DNA of 36,563 nt from Bacteroidota bacterium (GTDB lineage: Bacteria; Bacteroidota; Bacteroidia; Bacteroidales; Paludibacteraceae): contig JAUZOL010000016.1 in NCBI GenBank assembly GCA_030706455.1, positions 1 through 36,563 of the forward strand, given 5' to 3'. Both the position numbers and the translations under genes were made by a program. Of the stretch, positions 25,711 through 35,971 are shown piece after piece. Numbering within the stretch: the stretch's first letter is position 1; each line of letters starts with the position of its first letter. The notes under the pieces were generated by a model that saw nothing but the letters and a program-made list of their open reading frames with translations, had not been told where the DNA came from and made no database searches.

Positions 25711-26661
25711 TCAGGGTATGGGATACTCATCGAAAGCGTAAAGCACCGTCGACAGGTAGCGTTCGCCGGTATCGGGCAACAGTGCTACAATGGTTTTGCC
25801 TTCGTTTTCAGGACGCTGTGCAAGCTCTAAAGCTGCATAAGCGGCAGCTCCGGAAGAAATACCAACCAGTAAACCTTCAGTTTGTGCCAGTTCGCGGCTT
25901 GTTTTGATAGCGTCGTTGTCGGCAACCTGAATAATTTCGTCCACTACCGCAGGATTATAGGTTTTGGGTTGGAAACCAGCTCCGATACCCTGTATTTTGT
26001 GCGGACCGGGAGCGCCTCCTGATAGTACCGGCGACGATTTTGGTTCTACAGCAATAATCTTGACTGACGGGTTGAATTCTTTCAGTGCTTCGCCAACGCC
26101 ACTAACAGTTCCTCCGGTACCTACACCAGCAACGAAAATGTCGACTTTACCATCGGTATCGCGCCATATTTCCGGTCCGGTGGTACTTTTGTGAATAGCG
26201 GGGTTGGCTGGGTTTTCAAACTGTTGCAAAATAATCGATCCCGGAGTTTTCGCTTTTACCTCTTCGGCAATGCGGATTGCTCCTTTCATACCTTCGGTAC
26301 CAGGAGTCAGTACAATTTCGGCACCCAATGCTTTCAACAGGTTGCGGCGTTCGATACTCATGGTTTCGGGCATGGTCAGAATCAGTTTATATCCTTTCAC
26401 AGCCGATACAAAAGCCAGTCCGATACCGGTATTTCCACTGGTCGGTTCAATGATGGTTGCTCCCGGTTTCAGGGTTCCTTTTGCTTCCGCATCTTCAATC
26501 ATTGATTTCGCAATACGTTCTTTTACGCACCCAAGCGGGTTGAAATATTCGAGCTTGAAAACAACATTGGCTTTAAGGCCATGATTCTTAGCGAAATTAG
26601 CCGGTGCCAATAGCGGCGTATTGCCGACTAAGTCTGTCAGTTGTGTTACAATTTTTGCCAT
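25711..26661 (-). CDS. cysK: Cysteine synthase A (O-acetylserine sulfhydrylase)
   Basis: A 316-residue PLP enzyme that makes cysteine from O-acetylserine and sulfide. The PLP lysine is K47 in [10 protein letters not shown]. The phosphate and substrate loop is EPTSGNTGI (72-80), the glycine loop that holds the PLP phosphate is GTGGT (181-185), and GISSG is at 267-271. The sequence is a typical CysK, close to the E. coli length. It lies downstream of metY on the same strand, with a 28-base REP-like palindrome between them (26688-26715). Both genes use sulfide, so the pair is a sulfide-incorporation unit. Confidence 0.95.
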   Translation of the reverse strand: MAKIVTQLTDLVGNTPLLAPANFAKNHGLKANVVFKLEYFNPLGCVKERIAKSMIEDAEAKGTLKPGATIIEPTSGNTGIGLAFVSAVKGYKLILTMPETMSIERRNLLKALGAEIVLTPGTEGMKGAIRIAEEVKAKTPGSIILQQFENPANPAIHKSTTGPEIWRDTDGKVDIFVAGVGTGGTVSGVGEALKEFNPSVKIIAVEPKSSPVLSGGAPGPHKIQGIGAGFQPKTYNPAVVDEIIQVADNDAIKTSRELAQTEGLLVGISSGAAAYAALELAQRPENEGKTIVALLPDTGERYLSTVLYAFDEYPIP

Positions 26662-26684
26662 GATAATAATATTTTTGTGTGTAT

Positions 26685-26718
26685 ATCGTAGAGACGCACG
26701 GCTGTGAGTCTCTACGAT
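26685..26718. repeat. REP-like palindrome in the metY-cysK gap
   Basis: The 28-base core 26688-26715 matches the RAYT-embedded palindrome at 26 of 28 positions, with the arms extended by ATC/GAT to 34 bases. It lies 23 bases before the cysK start and 8 bases after the metY stop, and would form a hairpin in a shared transcript. Confidence 0.85.
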
Positions 26719-26726
26719 GTTGTAAA

Positions 26727-28130
<1,404 letters not shown>

Positions 28131-28754
28131 TCAGTAGCATCGGAACACAATCCAGTGTCCTTCTTCAAAGTTCAGAGAAAAAGATTCTCCCAAAGCTTCG
28201 TTTAGTGTGCCTTGCCACCACGACGATAACGGCTTGCCGGGAATCGGATATTTCAGATTATGCACCGTTAGTCGGGCCCGGCTGTCGAGTGCAAAGATAG
28301 ATATTTGTTGCCCCTTGTAACTGGGCAGTGAGCCACTTCGGGTCATTACGGTGAAAACACCATAATCTGTCATCATTTCAATGTCGGGAAACGTTTCGGC
28401 ATAGTCAGCCAGCAGAGAAATATTTCCTAAAGTATGATCTTCGCGTAATCCGGTGGCTCCGATAATGGTGATGGCTGTAGCTCCCTGTTCTTTGCAAAAG
28501 AGAACGGCTTTGGTTTGATCGTTGGTCTCCTGATCGGCTGAAGGATAGAGCCTATCGGCATATTTTTCCTTCAATGTCCCGGGCAAACTATCGAGATCTC
28601 CTACGATATAATCGGGTTCGCGGCCGAATTCCGTCAGTTTTACCGCCGCTCCGTCACAACATACCACGCACTGGGCATTCCGCAGATGTGACAAAGGAAT
28701 TTCGTGTGTGGGAAAACATCCGTCGGCTAATATGGTGAACGATTTTTGCAACAT
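28131..28754 (-). CDS. thiN: Thiamine diphosphokinase
   Basis: A 207-residue enzyme that converts thiamine and ATP to thiamine diphosphate. The catalytic and thiamine-binding motifs are VCCDGAAVKL (31-40), IVGDLDSLPG (50-59), DQETNDQTKA (74-83) and TGLREDHTLGN (101-111), all in the expected order, then the C-terminal beta domain. Length is typical. Its ATG overlaps the stop of the outer-membrane protein gene by one base (TGATG), indicating translational coupling. This places it as the third gene of a regulator-membrane-protein-kinase operon. Confidence 0.93.
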   Translation of the reverse strand: MLQKSFTILADGCFPTHEIPLSHLRNAQCVVCCDGAAVKLTEFGREPDYIVGDLDSLPGTLKEKYADRLYPSADQETNDQTKAVLFCKEQGATAITIIGATGLREDHTLGNISLLADYAETFPDIEMMTDYGVFTVMTRSGSLPSYKGQQISIFALDSRARLTVHNLKYPIPGKPLSSWWQGTLNEALGESFSLNFEEGHWIVFRCY

Positions 28755-29644
28755 CAGAATGAATAAGCTATTTGAAAGGAAACAATGATAGATCGGCTGC
28801 TTTTCAAATCACTGGGCTGGTTGAATGGAATCTGATACGATACCGACGGCGTCAGTGACAGGTGAGCGATTTTGTACGATATGGATGTGCCGAAAGCCAG
28901 ACCGGTCAGCGTATATTTTGTGTTGATAGTCGTGTAATCAACTACTTCTGTGGTGGTTGTTGTAGATCCGGTGTTGTTTTTAGCTTTGCCGTTTGCATTG
29001 GCGTTGGCTTTTGCAATCTTCTTGGTAATCTTATTTTGCTTCACATACTCCTTATAAAAATTGGTGGTGCCAAAGCTGGCGGATACACTGATAGGAATCG
29101 ATAATTTGTCGGATGAGCAAAAAAGATGTTCAAAGTCAAATGAGTGAGATAGATCCAGCCCGGTGTAAATGTCCTGAATAGAGCCGAAGCTATACGACAG
29201 ATTCAACGAAGGAGCTATGACCGGATTGTCCCAGCCGAATGACGCGGATAGCTCATTCGGAGAACTCGCACTTACTTCCAGATCGGAATAATACTTGGTA
29301 AATGTATATCCCAGACTGGAAGAAAGGTTGCTTCCCAAATCGAAATTATAGCCGATGCCGATGGCAAAATTATCGATGTTTGATTTTTTGAATGTGGGAA
29401 AGTATGCGCAGGAAAAGTCGGCGAAGAGTCCTTCCTTATAACTGTAGTGCAGAGCCGGTTTGATATAAAGAATATTTGCTTCCTGTTTCTTCCCCTTATT
29501 AATCTGATTGTTTCCGGTAGTAACCGATGCCTGAAAAGAATGTGCCGTAGTGGTGTCGATCTTCGCATCGTCGGCATACAGAAAAGGTACGTTGATAAAT
29601 AGAGAAATTAGTGATAGTATGGGAATAAAAAGTCTGATTTTCAT
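28754..29644 (-). CDS. Outer-membrane beta-barrel-like protein of unknown function
   Basis: A 296-residue exported protein. The signal peptide is MKIRLFIPILSLISLFINVP, cleaved near LYA. The mature part alternates short amphipathic strands with aromatic residues (LYIKPALHYSYKEGLFADFSCAYFP, GIGYNFDLGSN, SASFGWDN, LNLSYSFGS) and ends with SIIVSFQIAYSF, a terminal Phe as in BAM substrates, consistent with a beta-barrel. A Lys/Asn/Thr-rich insert (KIAKANANANGKAKNN, about 220-245) looks like an extracellular loop. No specific family is recognised. It begins 11 bases after the response-regulator stop. ATG 29644 is chosen over an in-frame upstream ATG because it starts the signal peptide. Confidence 0.7.
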   Translation of the reverse strand: MKIRLFIPILSLISLFINVPFLYADDAKIDTTTAHSFQASVTTGNNQINKGKKQEANILYIKPALHYSYKEGLFADFSCAYFPTFKKSNIDNFAIGIGYNFDLGSNLSSSLGYTFTKYYSDLEVSASSPNELSASFGWDNPVIAPSLNLSYSFGSIQDIYTGLDLSHSFDFEHLFCSSDKLSIPISVSASFGTTNFYKEYVKQNKITKKIAKANANANGKAKNNTGSTTTTTEVVDYTTINTKYTLTGLAFGTSISYKIAHLSLTPSVSYQIPFNQPSDLKSSRSIIVSFQIAYSF

Positions 29645-29654
29645 AAGAAATAAC

Positions 29655-30317
29655 TTAGATGTAATAATCGGCCACATCTATAATTCCTGCCCGAATAGCG
29701 TATTTGGTGGCTTCGTGTATGTTATTTACCTCCAGTTTGCGGAAAATATTTTTGCGGTGTGCGTTGATGGTATGAAAACTCAGATTGCGCTCGACGGCAA
29801 TTTCTTTGGTGGTTTTGCCCGAAGCAATCATTTGGAGTACTTCCCGTTCTGTAGCAGTCAGTTTGTGCTCTTCGCTTGCCGGTTCGGGGGTTGATTTGCT
29901 GGTGAGAATGTTGAATGCTTTGCTGCATATAAAACGTTCTCCATGTGAGGCTTGTTCTAATGTTAAAATCAGTTCGTTATAAGAGCAGTCTTTGAAAATA
30001 ACGCTGAAATTTTCGCTGCTGTAGATTACCCGTTTCAGAAAATCGATACTCAGATCTTCCGAAAGCATTATCCAATGTGCATTCCGGAAACGAAAGGAAA
30101 GGTTTATCAGTTCCGAGGCGTCGGAGAAGTCGAAGAGGGTATAGTCTAAAATAACGATGGCATCATTTCGTTGCAGAAGATGCGTTGTAAGTTCTTTTTT
30201 AGAGGCAATTTCAACGATTTCATCCACCCACTTCATACCGACCAGCGCATGGAGAATGCCTAACTTGGTTAAATCCTGATTGTCACCCAGAAGTATATTT
30301 TTTTTATCGTTTTGCAT
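29655..30317 (-). CDS. LuxR/NarL-type response regulator
   Basis: A 220-residue regulator with a receiver-like domain (about 7-120) and a LuxR-type helix-turn-helix (about 153-215, TATEREVLQMIASGKTTKEIAVERNLSFHTINAHRKNIFRKL). The receiver keeps the phospho-acceptor candidate D58 (VILDYTLFD) and the lysine K109 (IFKDC). However, the usual acidic pair at its start is D12-N13 and not D-D, so phosphorylation could be altered. No histidine kinase gene is adjacent, so it is an orphan. It is encoded 48 bases after kup on the same strand and precedes the outer-membrane protein, which it may control. Confidence 0.87.
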   Translation of the reverse strand: MQNDKKNILLGDNQDLTKLGILHALVGMKWVDEIVEIASKKELTTHLLQRNDAIVILDYTLFDFSDASELINLSFRFRNAHWIMLSEDLSIDFLKRVIYSSENFSVIFKDCSYNELILTLEQASHGERFICSKAFNILTSKSTPEPASEEHKLTATEREVLQMIASGKTTKEIAVERNLSFHTINAHRKNIFRKLEVNNIHEATKYAIRAGIIDVADYYI

Positions 30318-30365
30318 AGCGGAAAGGTGTTGAAATGATGTTTGGAAAGAGTTTCTTTTCTCCCT

Positions 30366-32300
30366 CTAACTTTTTGCTTTTGTATTGGAAGGAGAAATAT
30401 TGAACAAAGGTACCATTTCTACGGTTACATTCGACGGGTCGAGGTCTAAAATTTGCGTATCGGAGGTCGAAAGTTTCTTGATCAGGTAATAAAGCGTGAG
30501 AATCGTCTTTTTGATCGGAGGCATTTGCATGTCGCCGCGCAGTACCCGTTCTACCACTACAAACCTGAAATCGCCTTCGATATGGTTGGCGGCCAGTGAT
30601 GGATAGCGGCTTTCAAGATCTACCTGTCCTTTTTCTTGCATATCTTTAGCTATCTCATGGATATAGCGATCGATGTGAAGTCCTCTTTTGAATCCGGCAT
30701 TGATGTCGATTCTGAATATTTTCTTGGGAGCAAAGGTTTTGACAGTGTAACTGAACTCATACGGCTCGTCGCTACGGGTCAGGTAGACAAACCAATAGGT
30801 GTCGGCGCGTTTGGGCTGTTTGTTGATGAGCGAGTAGAGAACCTTGCTCTCCATTTCGTTCGGGTATTTAGCCCGGGTAACGTAGACTAAGTGGGTGGCA
30901 AACTTTGGAATGGTAAGGTCATTGCTGATTTGCTCCAGCACGGGAATCGACCCTTTGATTGGTTCGTAGGTGACGCAACGGTTTTTGATGCGTCGGCCGT
31001 TGTACCAAACGTACATAAAGGTAAACATGCAGCCGGCAATCATTACGCTGGCAAAACCACCGTGCATAAATTTATGCAGGTTGGCTATTAAAAATGATGT
31101 CTCGACAGTAAGGAAAAAGAGCGTTAGTGGTATTGCCATCCAGAGCGAATATTGTTTGGTACGGAAGTACAGAAACAACAACGAAGTGGTCATCAGCATG
31201 GTGATGGTAATGGAGAGTCCGTAAGCCGCTTCCATATTCGCCGAAGAACGGAACCCAAGTACCATGACCAGACAGAGTACCATCAACATATGATTTATAG
31301 CAGGAATGTACATTTGCCCCTTGAACTCGGAGGGATATTTAATGTAGATATTGGGCCATATGTCCATGGAAATGGCTTCGCTGATAATGGTAAACGAACC
31401 TGTAATCATTGCCTGGCTGGCAATAATAGCGGCAAGCGGTGCCATAACAACTCCGAATGGTGAAATCCAGTCCGGCATAATGGCGTAAAACGGATTTACG
31501 TCGGCGGGAATATTTCCTCCCTGCGAAATAATCCAGGCTCCCTGTCCGAGATAGTTCAGTATAAGCATCGTTTTGACGAAACCCCACGAAACCCTTATGT
31601 TCTTCATCCCGCAATGCCCCAAATCGGAATAGAGCGCATCTGCTCCTGTTGTAGCAAGAAATACAGCTCCTAAAATAACGAAGGCACTGGGAACTTCCAT
31701 CAGAAACCGGATGGCATACCATGGGTTAAAAGCCTTAATGATCCATGGATTGTATGAGATGGCCATTGCACCAAGAAAACCCAGTAGCAGGAACCAGACT
31801 AACATTACGCTGCCGAACATTTTGCCCAACGAGGAGGTGCCGTAGGGTTGTAGCATAAAAAGTACAAGCAGAATGGCAATGGTAACTGGTAGTACAGGAA
31901 TAGACGGCAGATAGGTGTGTACTCCTTCTATGGCTGAAGTAACAGTAATGGCCGGTGTGGTAATGCCGTCAGCCAGTAGGGTAGAGGCTCCGATGGCGGC
32001 AAACACGTATCCCCATCTGAATTTTTTTCTTACAAGGGCGTAAAGAGATAAAACTCCACCTTCTCCTTTGTTGTTGGCCCGGAGAGTTATGATAACGTAT
32101 TTGAGTGTGGTTTGAAGGGTGAGCGTCCAGATAACGCATGATATAGCTCCCACAACGGCATCGGCTGCCGGCATGTTGAGGCCGCTCATAATTGCTCGCA
32201 TAACGTATAGAGGAGAGGTTCCGATGTCACCGTAGACGATGCCCATTGCGACAATCAATCCGATGGAGCTGAAAGGTACTTTTTGTTTTTTGTCGGCCAT
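30366..32300 (-). CDS. kup: Kup/HAK/KT family potassium transporter (second copy)
   Basis: A 644-residue K+ uptake permease, close to the 622 residues of E. coli Kup, with about 12 membrane helices and a C-terminal cytoplasmic domain. GIVYGDIGTSPLY (20-32) is the family signature, followed by ANNKGEGG, the TPAIT segment (DGITTPAITV here) and TGADALYSDLGHCG. The C-terminal domain ends in Ser/Asn/Lys-rich sequence beyond the region shared with its neighbour. It is a paralogue of the 32490-34400 gene, sharing long identical stretches (for example SEAISMDIWPNIYIKYPSE). The two are separated by a terminator, so they may be transcribed separately. Confidence 0.95.
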   Translation of the reverse strand: MADKKQKVPFSSIGLIVAMGIVYGDIGTSPLYVMRAIMSGLNMPAADAVVGAISCVIWTLTLQTTLKYVIITLRANNKGEGGVLSLYALVRKKFRWGYVFAAIGASTLLADGITTPAITVTSAIEGVHTYLPSIPVLPVTIAILLVLFMLQPYGTSSLGKMFGSVMLVWFLLLGFLGAMAISYNPWIIKAFNPWYAIRFLMEVPSAFVILGAVFLATTGADALYSDLGHCGMKNIRVSWGFVKTMLILNYLGQGAWIISQGGNIPADVNPFYAIMPDWISPFGVVMAPLAAIIASQAMITGSFTIISEAISMDIWPNIYIKYPSEFKGQMYIPAINHMLMVLCLVMVLGFRSSANMEAAYGLSITITMLMTTSLLFLYFRTKQYSLWMAIPLTLFFLTVETSFLIANLHKFMHGGFASVMIAGCMFTFMYVWYNGRRIKNRCVTYEPIKGSIPVLEQISNDLTIPKFATHLVYVTRAKYPNEMESKVLYSLINKQPKRADTYWFVYLTRSDEPYEFSYTVKTFAPKKIFRIDINAGFKRGLHIDRYIHEIAKDMQEKGQVDLESRYPSLAANHIEGDFRFVVVERVLRGDMQMPPIKKTILTLYYLIKKLSTSDTQILDLDPSNVTVEMVPLFNISPSNTKAKS

Positions 32301-32436
32301 GTGTTTTTCTTGGATACGGACGCTAATTTACACAAAACTTTTATATGAAGGATGACTCTCCGACAAAAAGATAATTTCGGGCCGGAGAATGATTTGTTTG
32401 AAACTGTCTTTGTGTTTTTTGTTGCACCATTCAACG

Positions 32437-32472
32437 AAAAAAGGTTGCATTTTGTCAGAATGCAACCTTTTT
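32437..32472. terminator. Terminator between the two kup genes
   Basis: AAGGTTGCATT (32441-32451) pairs with AATGCAACCTT (32459-32469), with T/A runs on both sides. On the minus strand it begins 18 bases after the upstream kup stop and ends in six T. Confidence 0.85.
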
Positions 32473-32489
32473 GTGTGGTAGTAAAGGTT

Positions 32490-34400
32490 CTATTGTATTT
32501 GTGCCATCGGCACGTTTTCTACAGTTACATTGGTCGGATCTAAATCCAGTATCTGAGTATCCGATGTCGACATGCGTTTCATTAGATGGTATAGCACCAG
32601 AATCGACCGTTTGAAGGGCGGCATTTGAGCGTGCATTCGTAAAATACGCTCTACCACAACAAAACGGAAGTCGCCTTCTATATTGTGATGCGACAAAGAA
32701 CTGTAACGGCTGCCCAAATCAACCAACCCTTTTTCTTCCATCTCTTTGGCAATTTTATGTACATAGGCATCCATGTGAACGCCCAGCTTAAAGCCTGAGG
32801 TAATATCGATACGGAAGATCTTCTGAGATGCAAACGTTTTTACCGTGTAGTTGAATTCATATGGATCGTCACTGCGGAATAAATAAACAAACCAATAGGT
32901 ATCGGCACGTTTGGGTTGCTTGTTGATGATAGAATAGAGAATTTTGCTCTCCATTTCGTTCGGGTACTTGGCGCGTGTAACATATACCAAATGGGTCGCA
33001 AATTTGGGTATTCCGGTATCGTTGCTAATCTCTTCTATTATAGGAATATAGCTGCGTATTGGTTCGTAGCTTACGCAACGGTTTTTGATACGTCGTCCAT
33101 TATACCAAATGTACATTAGCGCAAAGAGGATGCCGGCAATGATGAGAGTGGCAAAACCGCCATGAGCGAATTTGTGCAGATTGGCAATAAGGAACGAGGT
33201 CTCTACCGTCAGAAAAAACAGAGAGAGAGGAATACTCATCCAAAGTGGTCGGTTGGTGGCTTTGAAATAAATAAAGAGCAGAAGAGTCGTCATCAACATG
33301 GTGATGGTTATCGATAAACCGTAGGCCGCTTCCATGTTGGTTGAAGACTGAAAAGTGATTACCATCAGAATGCAAAGGATCATCAGCATGTGGTTGACGG
33401 CCGGAATATACATTTGTCCTTTTACTTCCGAAGGATATTTAATGTAAATATTAGGCCAAATGTCCATCGAAATTGCTTCGCTGATAATGGTGAACGAACC
33501 GCTGATCAGTGCCTGACTGGCAATGATTGCTGCCAATGTTGCCATAATAACCCCGAAGAGCGAGAACCAGTCGGGCATCATGGCAAAAAAGGGATTAACA
33601 CCAGGAACGATTTTAGCCGGATTGGTAATAATCCAGGCTCCCTGCCCGAGGTAGTTGAGAATCAGGGTTGTTTTTACAAAAATCCACGAAACACGGATAT
33701 TGTTGTATCCACAATGCCCGAGGTCGGAGTATAACGCTTCTGCTCCGGTAGTACAAAGGAAAACAGCTCCCAAAACCACAAATGCACTGGGCACGGTCAA
33801 GAGGAAGTGTATTGCATGCCATGGATTAAAAGCTTCTATTATAGCCGGAAATGCAAAAATGTGGGTTATTCCCATCACACCCAACATGGTAAACCAGATA
33901 AGCATAATACTACCGAACGATTTTCCCAGCCAGGCAGTTCCAAAGGGTTGTATGAAGAAAAGAATCAGCAGGATTCCGATGGTAGTAGGGATTATGGGCA
34001 TGGAAGGTAAAATGCCATGCATACCTTCTACTGCTGTAATAACGGTAATGGAAGGAGTGATAACCCCATCGGCAAGCAGTGTGGCTGCTCCGATAGCTGC
34101 AATGACGTATGCCCATCTGTATTTCTTACGCAACAGTGCAAACAACGACAGAATTCCACCTTCACCTTTGTTATTGGCTCGCAGTGTAATTAATACATAC
34201 TTTACTGTTGTCTGAAGTGTCAGTGTCCATATAATACAAGAAATTGCTCCGATAATATAGTCCGCAGAGGCATTATGGGTATCGCCAACAATAGCTTGCA
34301 TTACATACAAAGGAGAGGTTCCTATATCTCCGTAAACAATGCCGATAGCAACTATCAGGCCGATAGCACCAAAAGGCACTTTGTGTTTAACGTCACTCAT
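32490..34400 (-). CDS. kup: Kup/HAK/KT family potassium transporter (first copy)
   Basis: A 636-residue K+ permease with the same architecture as its downstream paralogue. GIVYGDIGTSPLY is at 20-32, ANNKGEGGILSL follows, DGVITPSITV is closer to the usual form than the DGITTPAITV of the other copy, and TGAEALYSDLGHCG is present. The C-terminal cytoplasmic domain (RADTYWFVYLFRSDDPYEF and ILDLDPTNVTVE) matches the neighbour closely. The pair most likely arose by tandem duplication; which copy is primary cannot be told. A TACATTTG promoter element lies 27 bases before the ATG. Confidence 0.95.
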   Translation of the reverse strand: MSDVKHKVPFGAIGLIVAIGIVYGDIGTSPLYVMQAIVGDTHNASADYIIGAISCIIWTLTLQTTVKYVLITLRANNKGEGGILSLFALLRKKYRWAYVIAAIGAATLLADGVITPSITVITAVEGMHGILPSMPIIPTTIGILLILFFIQPFGTAWLGKSFGSIMLIWFTMLGVMGITHIFAFPAIIEAFNPWHAIHFLLTVPSAFVVLGAVFLCTTGAEALYSDLGHCGYNNIRVSWIFVKTTLILNYLGQGAWIITNPAKIVPGVNPFFAMMPDWFSLFGVIMATLAAIIASQALISGSFTIISEAISMDIWPNIYIKYPSEVKGQMYIPAVNHMLMILCILMVITFQSSTNMEAAYGLSITITMLMTTLLLFIYFKATNRPLWMSIPLSLFFLTVETSFLIANLHKFAHGGFATLIIAGILFALMYIWYNGRRIKNRCVSYEPIRSYIPIIEEISNDTGIPKFATHLVYVTRAKYPNEMESKILYSIINKQPKRADTYWFVYLFRSDDPYEFNYTVKTFASQKIFRIDITSGFKLGVHMDAYVHKIAKEMEEKGLVDLGSRYSSLSHHNIEGDFRFVVVERILRMHAQMPPFKRSILVLYHLMKRMSTSDTQILDLDPTNVTVENVPMAQIQ

Positions 34401-34426
34401 ATGATAGAATATGTGGAAAATGGCTG

Positions 34427-34434
34427 CAAATGTA
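34427..34434 (-). promoter_or_regulatory. -7 promoter element of the first kup copy
   Basis: On the minus strand TACATTTG, 26 bases before the ATG at 34400. No -33 TTG at standard spacing. A direct repeat of TACGT flanks the upstream side (34432-34452). Confidence 0.5.
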
Positions 34435-34624
34435 CGTTATTCTCTGTACGTATGAAAATAAACAGCTTAAAATTGTCTGTTTTTGTAAGTAAAGGTGAAA
34501 AAACGAAAGTGAATTTAACTTCTATCTATTATTTTAATGTAAAATGATAGTTAAAAATACAATCCTGTCAGATTTGTGCTACATTTTTGCTTAAATATGC
34601 AATCGGATTTTTCTTTCAATAGCC

Positions 34625-34632
34625 TACATTTG
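34625..34632 (+). promoter_or_regulatory. -7 promoter element of the CDGSH gene
   Basis: TACATTTG, a full consensus match, 57 bases before the ATG at 34690. It rules out the longer open frame that begins at 34576. Confidence 0.55.
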
Positions 34633-34689
34633 CTACCGAAAGATTTATCATACATTCTTTTATATATACATTCTAAAATTCAGAAAATT

Positions 34690-34926
34690 ATGGAACCAGA
34701 AGTAGCAAAGAAAGGCCAGTTTGCCGTAGAGCTTGAAGCCGGGAAAGAGTATCACTGGTGTGCCTGTGGTAAAAGTAAAAATCAACCGTTTTGCGATGGA
34801 TCGCACCAAGGAAGCGAATTTACTCCGGTAGCTTTTACCCCTGAAAAGGTCGGAAAATATTTTCTGTGTGGGTGCAAACATTCTCAAAACAAACCGTTCT
34901 GTGACGGAACTCATGCCAAACTTTGA
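34690..34926 (+). CDS. Double-CDGSH iron-sulfur protein (mitoNEET/CISD3-like)
   Basis: A 78-residue protein with two CDGSH motifs, each binding a [2Fe-2S] cluster through three Cys and one His. The first is CACGKSKNQPFCDGSH (C24, C26, C35, H39) and the second CGCKHSQNKPFCDGTH (C60, C62, C71, H75). This two-motif form on a single short chain resembles the CISD3/miner2 type. Roles proposed for the family are electron or cluster transfer; no partner is encoded nearby. It is soluble with no signal peptide. The frame is open upstream to 34576, but the promoter element lies inside that extension and MEPEVAKKGQFAVELE is the natural start. Confidence 0.93.
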   Translation: MEPEVAKKGQFAVELEAGKEYHWCACGKSKNQPFCDGSHQGSEFTPVAFTPEKVGKYFLCGCKHSQNKPFCDGTHAKL

Positions 34927-34947
34927 GTAACAGGCAATCATTGCACC

Positions 34948-34981
34948 AAGGAAGACGAATTTTACCGCCTTCCTTTTTTTT
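34948..34981 (+). terminator. Terminator of the CDGSH gene
   Basis: AAGGAAG (34948-34954) pairs with CTTCCTT (34969-34975) and leads into a run of T to 34981. The left arm lies in a segment copied from the gene itself (34943-34965, see findings). Confidence 0.7.
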
Positions 34982-35103
34982 GTGCTTAATGTTGGATTAA
35001 CTTACCGTTTGATTTATTTTCTTATCTTTTGATTGTGAGTTAATTATTCCTTCTTAAATTAAACTTGTCGCTGGACAATAAGTCAAAATGACAAACACTC
35101 TCA

Positions 35104-35139
35104 AAATAGAGTTAGTATTAACGTTTAATTTTTTGACTT
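35104..35139 (+). promoter_or_regulatory. Leader shared with the gene at 35972/36065
   Basis: The stretch from AAATAGAG (35104-35111) to the ATG at 35140, including TTTAATTTTTTGA, is nearly repeated at 35939-35971. It may carry a common regulatory element for both genes. Confidence 0.45.
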
Positions 35140-35631
35140 ATGAAGACAAACAAAATTCTGGGCTTAGCCCTATTGTTCTCTGCCATTAGTGTGGGAGTTG
35201 TATCTGCTCAACAGGAACAGAAGCCTGTTAATAATCCGCAGGACAGGATTGCAAAACATGTTGACCGTATGAAACAGGAACTGAACCTGACTGATGCCCA
35301 GGTTGCCAAGATGAAAGATCTGGAACTGTCAATGCAGAAAGAGCGCCAACAAATGCAGAAGAATGTTCAGGATCTCCGCAAAGACTTTATGTCTAAGATG
35401 AAAGGACATGAAGCTGATGTGCAGAAAATTTTAACTCCTGAACAATTTCAGAAATATCAGGCTAAGATGCAACGTATGAAAGGCCGCATGGAGGGATATA
35501 AAATGGGAATGCGTGATGCCCATAAAATGGGTCGTCCGGCAATGCGGCATGGCATGAACGGTAACGACAAACAGCATCATGCTCCGTCTGATGTACAACC
35601 AACTGATAAGGACGCTCAATCGCAGAAATAA
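35140..35631 (+). CDS. Periplasmic Spy/CpxP-like protein (DUF4890 type)
   Basis: A 163-residue exported protein with a Sec signal peptide (MKTNKILGLALLFSAISVGVVSA). The mature part is almost entirely helical, Met/Gln/Lys-rich, with two LTxxQ-type motifs, LNLTDAQVAKMK (about 49-60) and ILTPEQFQKYQ (about 97-107). This is the pattern of Spy/CpxP periplasmic chaperones and of the Bacteroidota DUF4890 family, which bind unfolded envelope proteins or metals. The tail is rich in Met, His, Gly and Asp, which could bind metal. No lipobox. It is probably part of an envelope-stress response; regulation is not shown apart from the shared leader. Confidence 0.8.
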   Translation: MKTNKILGLALLFSAISVGVVSAQQEQKPVNNPQDRIAKHVDRMKQELNLTDAQVAKMKDLELSMQKERQQMQKNVQDLRKDFMSKMKGHEADVQKILTPEQFQKYQAKMQRMKGRMEGYKMGMRDAHKMGRPAMRHGMNGNDKQHHAPSDVQPTDKDAQSQK

Positions 35632-35971
35632 GCTGGCGTTTCTTTATTGGTACTTATGATGGTTCTGGGTTTGTTTTGGACTGTCATCAATCCTTTTGTC
35701 TGTTCTTTCTTCATGAAAGGGTGGATGAAAGGATTTTTTTGCATGAAATTTTACCGGACTCCGGCTCAATTCAACTTTTTGAAGGATCATAATATCCACT
35801 CTTCTTCCTCGTTTTTCCACATTGTTCCACATCTGAAAGAATCTTTTATGCGTTGATTAATAGTTATTTGTTGGTTTTGGCACGGTTGTTGATTGTTATT
35901 GAGATATAAACAATACAAATCACGTAACTGCTATTTTGAAATAGAGTGTTAAACCTTTAATTTTTTTGATT
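35632..35971 (+). other. Intergenic region without a supported gene
   Basis: About 340 bases. A 69-codon frame at 35647-35856 begins with a hydrophobic stretch (MVLMMVLGLFWTVINPFVC) but has no recognisable domain. No clear terminator for the DUF4890-like gene was seen. The last 33 bases repeat the leader of the 35140 gene. Confidence 0.4.

Noticed and set aside
35647-35856. 69-codon frame beginning with a hydrophobic stretch
   Set aside because: No domain, no promoter element, irregular composition after residue 35, and it lies in an AT-rich gap; kept only as intergenic sequence.
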